This document shows positions 10,221 to 19,448 of a stretch of DNA of 64,000 bases, piece after piece. The DNA comes from an uncultured Clostridia bacterium. Lineage in GTDB: Bacteria; Bacillota; Clostridia; Oscillospirales; Ruminococcaceae. The notes under the pieces are model-generated. The model was not told the DNA's origin. It saw only the letters and a list, made by a program, of their open reading frames with translations, and did no database searches. The translations under genes and the position numbers were made by a program. The stretch is from the NCBI GenBank assembly GCA_947630845.1, contig CANRJB010000010.1, positions 1 to 64,000 of the forward strand. The letters are read 5' to 3'. How positions within the stretch are numbered: the first letter of the stretch is position 1; the number at the start of each line of letters is the position of its first letter.

Positions 10221-11312
10221 TGGTGCGCTTGTATCCTGTTCAGAGCCGTAGCTGTAGATGAAGGTGAGTCCATCTGCTACTTTTTTCGACTGATCTGCTA
10301 TACTGCCGTCTGATGGTACATACTTATAACCTGACACAATGTCGATATAGCCGTCTAACGGCACTGTTGCTCTGTCCACAATTACATTTTTTTCCGAAGA
10401 TGAACCCGTTGCAGGTATGTGCTTCACTACAAAATAGTGACCAGCTACTCCTCCCTGAGCTCTTTTGTAGATATTGACAAGGGACATCGCCGCCACGTTG
10501 ACAAACTGCCGGGGGGTAGTACTTGGCGAACAATTACATATCATTTTACCGTTTTCATCCATATGATAGTCTGCACCGCAGACCTTGCATTTTTCCTTAC
10601 GAGTTGCACGAATGGAGAAAGCGGTACTTGAAGCTTTGATATTATTTAATACAGTCTGCATAAAATCCGTTTGTTCACCTGTATCAATTGCACCGTTACT
10701 GTCCGTGTCATTCCAGATTTCTTCACCACGTTTTAAACATTGATAAACCTCATCAAAATTTCCGATATTCTGAATCGTACCTGGTATAATTGTGAAATTG
10801 TAGGAATCATAGTATGCTTTGTTGACAGGTAAATAACTATCTTTCATCAACTCCACATTCGCAGTGTCGACTTTATAGTAATTACCTTCTGCATTCTTTT
10901 CAGCCTCAAAGCTTTTGATTTTATAGTCCCACTTGGTAATCTTACCGTCGTTGCTATTGTCAAATTGGAGTACATGCACAATGCCGTTTCCATATACGGG
11001 AGAATCCGGATCGCTCTCTGCCTGCAAAACGCCGCCATAGTACGTCCCGGCAAATTCGGCAACCTTATTTTTTAAATCGTTTTCATCTACTACCCTTTCG
11101 CCGTAGATTTTGAGATACTCGGCTGTGGAAAGCTCGGTTTCAAGGTACTTGGAAATGGAGCTGACTGCAGCAGAGCCGTTCTCCATATTCTCGGCATTTG
11201 TCATGATCTTGCTTGCGGGCGTCATGAGAGACGTTGCCGCAAACATGATAATGCTGAAAATCGCAAGCACAACAATCAGCTCAATGAGGGTAAAGCCCTT
11301 AACACGTTTCAT
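10218..11312 (-). CDS. Prepilin-type protein (PilW/GspJ-like) with Cys4 insert
   Basis: MKRVKGFTLIELIVVLAIFSIIMFAAT class III signal; insert CKVCGADYHMDENGKMICNCSP. Confidence 0.88.
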   Translation of the reverse strand: MKRVKGFTLIELIVVLAIFSIIMFAATSLMTPASKIMTNAENMENGSAAVSSISKYLETELSTAEYLKIYGERVVDENDLKNKVAEFAGTYYGGVLQAESDPDSPVYGNGIVHVLQFDNSNDGKITKWDYKIKSFEAEKNAEGNYYKVDTANVELMKDSYLPVNKAYYDSYNFTIIPGTIQNIGNFDEVYQCLKRGEEIWNDTDSNGAIDTGEQTDFMQTVLNNIKASSTAFSIRATRKEKCKVCGADYHMDENGKMICNCSPSTTPRQFVNVAAMSLVNIYKRAQGGVAGHYFVVKHIPATGSSSEKNVIVDRATVPLDGYIDIVSGYKYVPSDGSIADQSKKVADGLTFIYSYGSEQDTSAP

Positions 11313-11329
11313 ACTTCACTCCTCCTTCG

Positions 11330-11707
11330 TCAAGATGTCGGTGCTTCGGTCGCATGCTCTACCTCATAAAACTGGAGATTGGCATCCATACCGGACTGGT
11401 AGAACGGATTTGTTTCGTCAATTTTTGCCTGATATTTTTTTGCATTTATCGTACTTTTGGATGAGCCGGGGACGGTGATTGTCACATCATTTACAAATTC
11501 AGCTTCTGACGGGTCGGTGTTAATAATGGCTGCGACCGGTGCTTCTTTGACGGTCTTGTTGGTCGTGTGGTTGGCGTTCATGAGGAAACGGCAGGTCGAA
11601 GTCACGATCACCGCCATCATGACCGCCATAACGCCGAAGACGAACAGCGCAATGATGCACTCGATCAGAGTCATGCCTTTGACTTTTTTACCTTTTTTCA
11701 TCGTCAA
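11330..11707 (-). CDS. Prepilin-type protein (PilV/GspI-like)
   Basis: KGMTLIECIIALFVFGVMAVMMAVIV class III signal. Confidence 0.88.
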   Translation of the reverse strand: MTMKKGKKVKGMTLIECIIALFVFGVMAVMMAVIVTSTCRFLMNANHTTNKTVKEAPVAAIINTDPSEAEFVNDVTITVPGSSKSTINAKKYQAKIDETNPFYQSGMDANLQFYEVEHATEAPTS

Positions 11708-11719
11708 GCACTCCTCTCA

Positions 11720-14440
11720 TCAATAGTAGTTGTAGTACATGGTGTACAGCTTGTCGGGTGCTGCGGAACTGCTTCCACCGCTGATGCTTCCCGCATTACA
11801 CTTGCATTTTGCGCATGAACACGGGCAGCCACTTGCTCCTGTACATGAAGCACAACAACCACATGTATTGCTTTCTGGCAGGGTAACATATATCAAATTA
11901 AAATTATTCTGCGGGTTAATCTCCCAGCATACCAATTGTCCAATTACTGATATTGGTGTACCACTTCCATATTCCTTTATTGTCGGTGTTATACCATCGT
12001 CACTCCATTGTCTGTATTCTATAGCAGTCGGACAATTATAACCACCATTACCTGTTTGATTAAAAACAAGCGAGGGTGCATTAAAATTAACTGTAAACAG
12101 TCCATTAGCACATGTAAATTTAGGTCTTGCACTATCATCTATACCTTCATATTTTTGTGCATACATGAATACATTTGGATAATATGGACTATCCGAATTT
12201 TCCTGAACCTGATCAATTATTAAAGCTTTTTTAATCGTACCTCCGACATCAATTTCACTAACTGGTAAATTGGTTCCGGGGTCATTACCATCCTTAAAAT
12301 AGTTATTGTAATCATTTGTTATGATATTACAATTATTATTCATGGTGAAATTTCCTCTGACAAAGAAATATACACCCTTTCCATCTTCAATATAAATTGA
12401 ACTTCCAGCCGACATTGAAAAATCATCTACAATAAGAAATACCGCACCACCTGTTGCATCAATATACAAATCCTTACTACACGTTCCACTTAATAAACCA
12501 GAATCTGTTATAGGATTTGTTTCACTAACTTCATCCAATGCAATTGGAGCTTCTGAAACGGTAGCCGTTATAGACGAATCTGCATCTGTCAAATCATCTG
12601 TATAGGAATATTCACTTGCATCAGGTGGAGGTACAATATTGTTTATTATGTTATCCTTTTCATATTCATCTGGATAAATATCACCGTATTCAGAAGTAAC
12701 TGATGAAATTATTACATATTTATCACTGTTCATCGCTTCGTATCTGGGAAAGCTTTCTCCGGTTTCAAAAGATGTAGCTGTTAGCGTTGCTCCAATACCT
12801 AATGCTTCACGTATTTGCTCATCAGTAGCATCACGAATATCCCCACTCATTTGAACAAGATTATACTGTGTTGTGTATGTTATGGTTTCTTTGCTTTCTT
12901 CTCCAACTTCGTTGCCGTCTAAATCGAGATTCTGGCTATGTTTTACATATGAACATGAATATTCATATCTTGCATCACCCCAATCTTCAGTTTTAACATA
13001 TACTGGAGGAGTATGTGTATAATCAGTATACCAAACTCGTGTTGAACCCGCCAATTCATTAGCACTTACGCCCGGACTTCTTGTGTAGATTTTTCCATTA
13101 CATTGGATTGTTCCATTGTTTTCAATCGTATCTGCGTATATGTTATTACATGTCAAAGTTGCACCAGATGCAATTTTAAGAATATTTCCAACAACTACAT
13201 CTCCGCCTACATTACTATTTCTGACTATTGTTAAGTTATTCTCAACTCTGATATCTCCCTCCGTGTCCATATCAGTTTCTAAACTACCTTTGCTATAGAA
13301 TGAACCAAACAAATGATTCTCTTCGTTGCCATCTTTACCAACAATAGTTTTCTTTGTCCATTGATATAATTTTGAAGTTGATTTAGCCTGATAGTACAGG
13401 TAACTTGTCTCAAAAGCATCAAAACAATATATATCACCGTAATTTGAGAATTTTGAGCTTTTATCTGTAGGAGCTTTAATTGAACCGCAATAGATATTTA
13501 CCGGAGTTTTTGAACCATCAGAAATGCAAACATCTGTTGCATTACCCGGTGTCTTATTATCATCGTTTATAGCTTGCAAATGAAGTGTTTTTCCAACATA
13601 AATACAAGGAATTTGATTATAGTCAACCTTATCTGGAAAATCAAAGTCCTCTGCAACTTTAACACCTTCAAAATTATTATTAAACCATAAATCTCCTGTC
13701 ACTGCAAAATACTGTTTTTCAGCTACTTGGTTGAAGTATACATTAACTTGTGACTTCATTTTCAAATCACCGTTAATATAAGCCGGAGCCATTTCAGACG
13801 TACTATTCTCAAATTCAACCATACCGATACCGTCTTTTTTTCCGATACCGATTTCTGTACCACCTGATACAAAGCCACCTGTACCAATTTTTTTATTTGA
13901 TCCACCAACAGAAACAAATGCGCCACCGTTTCCGCCGCCTTTGCCACCGTTTCCGGTGTTGATCTCAGCGTCGCTCATATAAGCTGTATACACCGTCTCC
14001 ACGCCTGTACTCTGCATTATAATCGTAGTGGATACAGAATAAACGTTGCCTGTCTGCCATTTGTCCTTTTCATAAAACGGACGCTCTTCCATCTTTGTGA
14101 TGGTAACAGGGTACTCTTTTTTTGTCCCGCCCTCATCAAAAGTCACATTAAAAGTAAGATCAGCACCGCCTATTGACAGGTTTCCGATTTTGTCCGTCAG
14201 TCCGCCAACTTTCTTGTCATCCTGATTGATTGCCTCCACAACCGCATCAAGCACGGCACGGGCGGTCGCTTCGGTCTGCTCTTTCTGATAGTTGCGGTTT
14301 GCCCGGTTATTCGCCGTCGCCGCCAGTGCGAGGGTGCCCATCAAGAATACGATGAGCACCATCATCACGGACACGACGGTGAACAGGACGGTACCTTTGA
14401 CCTTAGTCAGTCTTGCTTTCTCCTTCATCATCCTGACCAC
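11720..14440 (-). CDS. Large PilX/GspK-like putative pilus-tip protein with Cys-rich C-terminal tail
   Basis: N-terminal KVKGTVLFTVVSVMMVLIVFLMGTLALAA hydrophobic segment without Glu5; embedded in the pil operon; C-tail CGCCASCTGASGCPCSCAKCKC. Confidence 0.7.
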   Translation of the reverse strand: MVRMMKEKARLTKVKGTVLFTVVSVMMVLIVFLMGTLALAATANNRANRNYQKEQTEATARAVLDAVVEAINQDDKKVGGLTDKIGNLSIGGADLTFNVTFDEGGTKKEYPVTITKMEERPFYEKDKWQTGNVYSVSTTIIMQSTGVETVYTAYMSDAEINTGNGGKGGGNGGAFVSVGGSNKKIGTGGFVSGGTEIGIGKKDGIGMVEFENSTSEMAPAYINGDLKMKSQVNVYFNQVAEKQYFAVTGDLWFNNNFEGVKVAEDFDFPDKVDYNQIPCIYVGKTLHLQAINDDNKTPGNATDVCISDGSKTPVNIYCGSIKAPTDKSSKFSNYGDIYCFDAFETSYLYYQAKSTSKLYQWTKKTIVGKDGNEENHLFGSFYSKGSLETDMDTEGDIRVENNLTIVRNSNVGGDVVVGNILKIASGATLTCNNIYADTIENNGTIQCNGKIYTRSPGVSANELAGSTRVWYTDYTHTPPVYVKTEDWGDARYEYSCSYVKHSQNLDLDGNEVGEESKETITYTTQYNLVQMSGDIRDATDEQIREALGIGATLTATSFETGESFPRYEAMNSDKYVIISSVTSEYGDIYPDEYEKDNIINNIVPPPDASEYSYTDDLTDADSSITATVSEAPIALDEVSETNPITDSGLLSGTCSKDLYIDATGGAVFLIVDDFSMSAGSSIYIEDGKGVYFFVRGNFTMNNNCNIITNDYNNYFKDGNDPGTNLPVSEIDVGGTIKKALIIDQVQENSDSPYYPNVFMYAQKYEGIDDSARPKFTCANGLFTVNFNAPSLVFNQTGNGGYNCPTAIEYRQWSDDGITPTIKEYGSGTPISVIGQLVCWEINPQNNFNLIYVTLPESNTCGCCASCTGASGCPCSCAKCKCNAGSISGGSSSAAPDKLYTMYYNYY

Positions 14441-14460
14441 CTTTCATTAAGACTTTTGTC

Positions 14461-15369
14461 TTAGTCGCCAAGCTCCGGCTTGTCAATTGCCTTTGCATTG
14501 TAGAATGTTACTGTCAGACTCATCTCAGAATAGCCGTCCGCAAGAAGTGTCTGCTCGCCACCGGCTGCCGGGGTCTGTGCAGGTGCTTCTGTGGGGGCTT
14601 CGGTCGGTTCTTCGACTCCTTCACCTTCTGCGCCCTCTTCGCCTTCTTCCGGTGCGGGGGGAGCTTCGGTAACTGGCGGTGCAGCTTCAGTTTCTTCTTC
14701 CAGACCGCCGGAGAAGGTGTAGTCGCTGATGGACACGTTGTTGATCAGAACAGCGTTCGGGTCGTCCTTGATCTTCTCCATGAACGCCATGATGTTCTCA
14801 CGTGTGCCGACCACATCGAGCGTAACTTCGTTCGTCATTACGTCTGCAACCTGTCTCTCCGTCAGAACGACCTGATTAACAAGAAGTTCTGCGATATCTG
14901 CGGCATAATTGCCGTTGACATCCGCTGCTTCAAGGAGCGAATAGGTGACAACATTGGGGGTATAATAGTAGTATTCCAGTGTTGTGGATGCCACGCCGGA
15001 CAAATCAAAGTTGCGGACTTCCAGCTCACTTTCATCAATTGCTGCCTGGATATGCTCATCCACAGCAACATTTGCCTTCTCATCACTATAATTTCCATTC
15101 ACATCCGAGAATGCCTCGTTGACGAAAATCGCTGCATCCTTGTTTGCGTCATTATAGAGAGAGGTAACGGTTTCTTTCAGAGCAGGGATCTGGTTGATTT
15201 TCTGTTGGATGCCGTCCCACTCGGACTTTGTCGTATTATACGATTCCAGACTTGCCACGTATTTATCATACTGCGGCTTGATCAGTGCAAAAAATCCTGC
15301 TACGAGAATGACGATGATCGCAATCACGACGAGAATCGTCTTATCTCTTTTGTTCATTTCCTTCATCAT
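14461..15369 (-). CDS. PilO-like type IV pilus assembly protein
   Basis: Short cytoplasmic N-terminus, one TM (TILVVIAIIVILVAGFFALI), coiled region, operon position after the PilM-like gene. Confidence 0.75.
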   Translation of the reverse strand: MMKEMNKRDKTILVVIAIIVILVAGFFALIKPQYDKYVASLESYNTTKSEWDGIQQKINQIPALKETVTSLYNDANKDAAIFVNEAFSDVNGNYSDEKANVAVDEHIQAAIDESELEVRNFDLSGVASTTLEYYYYTPNVVTYSLLEAADVNGNYAADIAELLVNQVVLTERQVADVMTNEVTLDVVGTRENIMAFMEKIKDDPNAVLINNVSISDYTFSGGLEEETEAAPPVTEAPPAPEEGEEGAEGEGVEEPTEAPTEAPAQTPAAGGEQTLLADGYSEMSLTVTFYNAKAIDKPELGD

Positions 15370-15385
15370 GGTTCATCAGCCTCCT

Positions 15386-17101
15386 TTACTCTGCTGCTGC
15401 ATCTTCGGCAGGTGCTTCTTCGGCAGGAGCTTCCTCAGAGGGAGCTTCTGTCGGTGCTTCGATTTCAGGAAGCTGTTTCTCATTATTGACGGTCAGAACG
15501 AGATCAAATGCTACCTCATTCACTCCACCGAGGATCTCCTGTACTGCGCCATTTACTTCCTCGGGTGCTTCATCAATGCTCAGCTCTTGCACAGCATAAC
15601 CTGTATACTCCACTTTCGAGAAGAGATCGCCGTAATTCTTGTACAGATATTCCACCATTGCAGCCGGATACTTCTGCGAGTACACGTCGTTTGTCGCCAC
15701 ATTGACCGGGAATGTGAACACGCCGTTTTCATAGTCAACATTCTGAATCAGTCTGATGCCGGCTACCGCAACAGTGTCCTCACCCTCTGCTCCTTCCGCT
15801 GCCGGAATTGCATTCTCCAGTGCGTCGTCAATGGCAAGATAGTATTCCTCTGTCAGAATCGGCTGTGACAGATATGCTTCTTTTGCAGTCTTTACAGTAT
15901 CCGCATAGGCAGAGACTGTATCCCGCATCACGCCGAGGTCATCGTACTGCTTGAGCTTTTTCGAAGTTTCAGGGGAATCAATATCTGCCTGAAGCCTTTC
16001 CGTCTCATTTTCCTTCGCAACTGTCATTCCTTTCAGAACGCCCCAAACACCGCCTACGCAGACAATACTTGCGATCAATGCCACTGCTGCAAAGACAGTA
16101 AAGGACTTATCTGTTGTACCTGCTCTCTGCGGTGCGCCGGCAGAGCTTTCGGTTTCAAGGAGGTTGATATGTTCTGTAAGCTTGTCACGCTTGAACATTG
16201 CGCCGATGGAGTTGGCATATACGGAGAATTCAAGATTCTGGTAGCCATGGATCTGCGGCGGTACGTTCAGCTGGCTGACATTCAGCTCATTGGATGCAAG
16301 CTCATCAATGAGTCGGTTATAGAGGTTCGGGGAGACATTGATGTCACCGTAGAACACCACATTCTCGATGGTATCCGAGCCACGGCTTCTTGCGAATTGC
16401 AGCATACGGAAGATGTTCTCGTTGACAGCCTCGAATACATAGTCATCAGGATTCTCATAGTCCTCCGGATCAATGGATGCGAAACGGGAGAAGGAGAGCT
16501 GATTGTTCTCATAGAGGTTGAGTGAGATGAAGTCGCTGTCGATCTGTACAGCAAGCAGCGGCATCTTTGCCTTGGTCTTGGAGTCAGCCATCAGCACCTT
16601 GGTGATCGCATTACATCCGATCATGACAGAGCGCAGGTTGATGCTGAGCATATGGAAGATACGCTTGTAGCAGTCTACTACGTCATACGGACATGCAGTA
16701 ACGAGCACCTTCTGCTTCTTTTCACCGTTCTCGTCGTCCTCAGGCTCACCCACGATAACGTAGGCAACGGAGTAGGAGTCATCGACATTGATCTGCACCT
16801 CGAGCTGGTGTCTGATCTCCTTCATGAACTCGCTTTCCTTGGGGTTCGGCGTAATGAGCAGTTCCTTAAAGACTGTCTGGTTAGAGGAAATGGCAACGAT
16901 CGCCTCTTTATCAGGCATGTTGTTGCGCTTGAGTACTTGGTTGATGAGAACGGCAACACGGTTGATGTCGTTGACATGACCATTGACAATGACTGCCTCT
17001 TCCAGTGCAATTTCAGCAGCAGCACTGATCTTGATCTTGCCGCCGCTCTCCGTACCCTTGATGATACGGATCTTTCTATCGGTAACGTCAAATGAAAGCA
17101 T
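15386..17101 (-). CDS. PilM-like actin-fold ATPase fused to a PilN-like membrane segment
   Basis: N-terminal PilM-like fold (MLSFDVTDRKIRIIKG...), internal TM AAVALIASIVCVGGVWGVLKG, C-terminal extracytoplasmic region. Confidence 0.8.
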   Translation of the reverse strand: MLSFDVTDRKIRIIKGTESGGKIKISAAAEIALEEAVIVNGHVNDINRVAVLINQVLKRNNMPDKEAIVAISSNQTVFKELLITPNPKESEFMKEIRHQLEVQINVDDSYSVAYVIVGEPEDDENGEKKQKVLVTACPYDVVDCYKRIFHMLSINLRSVMIGCNAITKVLMADSKTKAKMPLLAVQIDSDFISLNLYENNQLSFSRFASIDPEDYENPDDYVFEAVNENIFRMLQFARSRGSDTIENVVFYGDINVSPNLYNRLIDELASNELNVSQLNVPPQIHGYQNLEFSVYANSIGAMFKRDKLTEHINLLETESSAGAPQRAGTTDKSFTVFAAVALIASIVCVGGVWGVLKGMTVAKENETERLQADIDSPETSKKLKQYDDLGVMRDTVSAYADTVKTAKEAYLSQPILTEEYYLAIDDALENAIPAAEGAEGEDTVAVAGIRLIQNVDYENGVFTFPVNVATNDVYSQKYPAAMVEYLYKNYGDLFSKVEYTGYAVQELSIDEAPEEVNGAVQEILGGVNEVAFDLVLTVNNEKQLPEIEAPTEAPSEEAPAEEAPAEDAAAE

Positions 17102-17133
17102 TTAGTTTTCCACCTCTCTATTATGGTTTAGAT

Positions 17134-18330
17134 TTAAGCTGCGATCGCATCGAACGAGCCATACAGTGCCGGGAATACTGCAAGCAGCAGCATGCAGACT
17201 GCAACGCCCATGACGATGATCATAACAGGCTCAAGCAGACTTACCAGACGTGCAACCGCAGAATCAGCCTCTTCATCGTAATATTCAGCCGTCTTGGAAA
17301 GAATGGTATCCAATGCACCGGCTTCCTCACCGACGAAGATGATGGAGCAGAACATAGAGTCAAAGATCTCGGTTCTCTGGATGGAGGAAGAAAGAGTCTC
17401 GCCCTGTTTTACTTCATCCACAACATTCACAAACAGCTCATTGATATAGCGGTTGCCGAGGATCGCAGAGGATCTTTGCAGACATTCTACCATCGGGATA
17501 CCGGAAGAATACAGGGAAGACAGGGTACGTGCAAATCTTGCAGTATAGATCTTGACGACCAGAGGACCCCATGCCGGACCCTTGATGATCAGCTTATCCC
17601 ATTTGATACGGGTAGCCGGTATTTTCATTACATATGTAACAGCGAAGATCACACCAACGATAACCATGATATAGATGTACCAGAAATGCACCAGTGAATC
17701 CGAGAAAGCCATCATGACTTTGGTGAACGCCGGCATATCATCCGGGCTTTCATACAGACCTGCGAACGTCGGCATGATAAAGGTAAACATGGCAATGATG
17801 ATGACGATACACAAGATACCGAGGATGATCGGGTAGGTCATTGCGCCCTTGATGGTATTATGCATCTTGTTTTCCTTTGCGTAGTGATCCGACATACGCT
17901 GCATGATGACATCGAGCGAGCCGGAGCTTTCACCGGCAGAAACCATGGAAATCAGAAATTCCGGGAACACGCCTCTGTACTGTTCGAGAGAGCTTGAGAA
18001 CGATTCACCTTTCTGCACGTTCTCATAGACACTCTGCCAGATCTCCCTTGCCTGCTGGCTTGGCTGTTCTTTACTGAGGATGTCCAGTGCCTTGACCAGA
18101 GTCAGACCGGATGTCAGCATGGCAGCAAGCTGCCGGCAGTTGAATGCCAGATCCTTCGTGGTAAACTTCTTGATCGTGTTTTTGCTTTTGATGTCCTTTT
18201 CTTCGTACCTCAGGATCTCATAGCCCTTCTGTCTCGCTTGGGCCATAAAGTCCTTTTCGTCTTCTGCGTTGATCGTACCCTTTACCTCTTTGCCGGCTTG
18301 GGTCTTTCCAACGTAGGAAAAGCTCTTCAT
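17134..18330 (-). CDS. pilC: Type IV pilus inner-membrane platform protein PilC/GspF
   Basis: FSYVGKTQAGKEVKGTINAED; FCRQLAAMLTSGLTLVKALDIL; start moved to 18330 because the promoter lies at 18391-18419. Confidence 0.94.
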   Translation of the reverse strand: MKSFSYVGKTQAGKEVKGTINAEDEKDFMAQARQKGYEILRYEEKDIKSKNTIKKFTTKDLAFNCRQLAAMLTSGLTLVKALDILSKEQPSQQAREIWQSVYENVQKGESFSSSLEQYRGVFPEFLISMVSAGESSGSLDVIMQRMSDHYAKENKMHNTIKGAMTYPIILGILCIVIIIAMFTFIMPTFAGLYESPDDMPAFTKVMMAFSDSLVHFWYIYIMVIVGVIFAVTYVMKIPATRIKWDKLIIKGPAWGPLVVKIYTARFARTLSSLYSSGIPMVECLQRSSAILGNRYINELFVNVVDEVKQGETLSSSIQRTEIFDSMFCSIIFVGEEAGALDTILSKTAEYYDEEADSAVARLVSLLEPVMIIVMGVAVCMLLLAVFPALYGSFDAIAA

Positions 18331-18390
18331 TCGACCACCTCCAATGGTTCGATTAAAATGTGAGTATACGCACAATACTCCAGTATCTTT

Positions 18391-18419
18391 ATTATACCAT
18401 CTGCATTCTGAAAATGCAA
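18391..18419 (-). promoter_or_regulatory. Promoter of the pilC-led pilus operon
   Basis: Minus strand TTGCAT - 17 nt - TATAAT. Confidence 0.6.
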
Positions 18420-18651
18420 TCGCTTTTTTACATAAATCCAACACTTTTTTTTAGAAATTTTTACTAAACTGCCGACCGTTTTATACTAAATGTAATATTT
18501 TAATTATTTTTTCAAAATAATGGACGAAATTATATTACATAAGTTAAAACATTTAACTTATAAGTCTTGCCATTTCTGATTCGTATTTTGTACAGTATTC
18601 ACAAATATTTTTCGTTTCACATCCCATGCCCTGTATCATATTATGCGAAAC

Positions 18652-19260
18652 TCATTCATCCTGCCGCACTTTTTTAATAATATGTGAAACAGACTCTGTT
18701 TTTTCCCGTTCCTCACTCTCCGGCTTCTGCGTATAAAGCCGCAGCACAGAGGATGCCATCCTGTCCACCGCCATCAGCACCCGTTCCGCATCCCTGTCAC
18801 GGTACTCCATATAGGCATGATATCCTCCCTGAATGAGATAGGTAAAGACGACATTCATCTCCAGATCATCCTTGTATTCCGGACGCAGCTCATAGATATA
18901 CTCCTTGATGCGCTCCTCCAGCCGTCTGGTGAACAGACTCTCCCGGCTGCCCGAAAACAAGATCCCGATCATGCTCTCATGCGCCATCAGCAGACAGTAC
19001 AGTTCTTCATTGAACCGCTCCGGATCGGTCAGCAGCATGAGCGGATCGGAAAGCCCTGAAAAAATATCGTCGATCTCCTCCTGCTCAAGCATCTCCGACA
19101 ATTCATAGATATCATGGTAATGCAGATAGAACGTTGCCTTGTGTATCCCAGCCTGTTCGGCAAGCTCCCGGACTGTGATCTTTTCAATGGGCTTTTCGCT
19201 CCGGAGTGTCAGAAATGCGTTGATAATGCTGCGCCGTGTGCGGTATTGTCTTGGATCCAT
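18652..19260 (-). CDS. TetR/AcrR family transcriptional regulator
   Basis: MDPRQYRTRRSIINAFLTLRSEKPIEKITVRELAEQAGIHKATFYLHYHDIYEL; RBS GGGAGGG supports start at 19260. Confidence 0.92.
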   Translation of the reverse strand: MDPRQYRTRRSIINAFLTLRSEKPIEKITVRELAEQAGIHKATFYLHYHDIYELSEMLEQEEIDDIFSGLSDPLMLLTDPERFNEELYCLLMAHESMIGILFSGSRESLFTRRLEERIKEYIYELRPEYKDDLEMNVVFTYLIQGGYHAYMEYRDRDAERVLMAVDRMASSVLRLYTQKPESEEREKTESVSHIIKKVRQDE

Positions 19261-19291
19261 ATGCCATCCCTCCCGGACTTTTTGAAAAATA

Positions 19292-19307
19292 TGTCGTATA
19301 AACGACA
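19292..19307. promoter_or_regulatory. Palindromic operator-like site upstream of the tetR gene
   Basis: TGTCGT-ATAA-ACGACA in the tetR/glgB divergent region. Confidence 0.45.
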
Positions 19308-19325
19308 CCTATCGTAAAATGCAGA

Positions 19326-19354
19326 TTGCACCCTGAAAAAAAACATTGTATAAT
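19326..19354 (+). promoter_or_regulatory. Promoter of glgB
   Basis: TTGCAC - 17 nt - TATAAT. Confidence 0.6.
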
Positions 19355-19448
19355 TAAATTATAACAGCTTTTTATGGAATATGCAAGCATTTTTTTATAT
19401 GACAGCATGTCAGATCGTAAGGAGCAGTATCAGAAAGGAAAGTGATCA

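Noticed and set aside
18331-18444. N-terminal extension of the PilC ORF to 18444
   Set aside because: The extension overlaps the predicted promoter (18391-18419); homology starts at MKSFSYVGKTQ.
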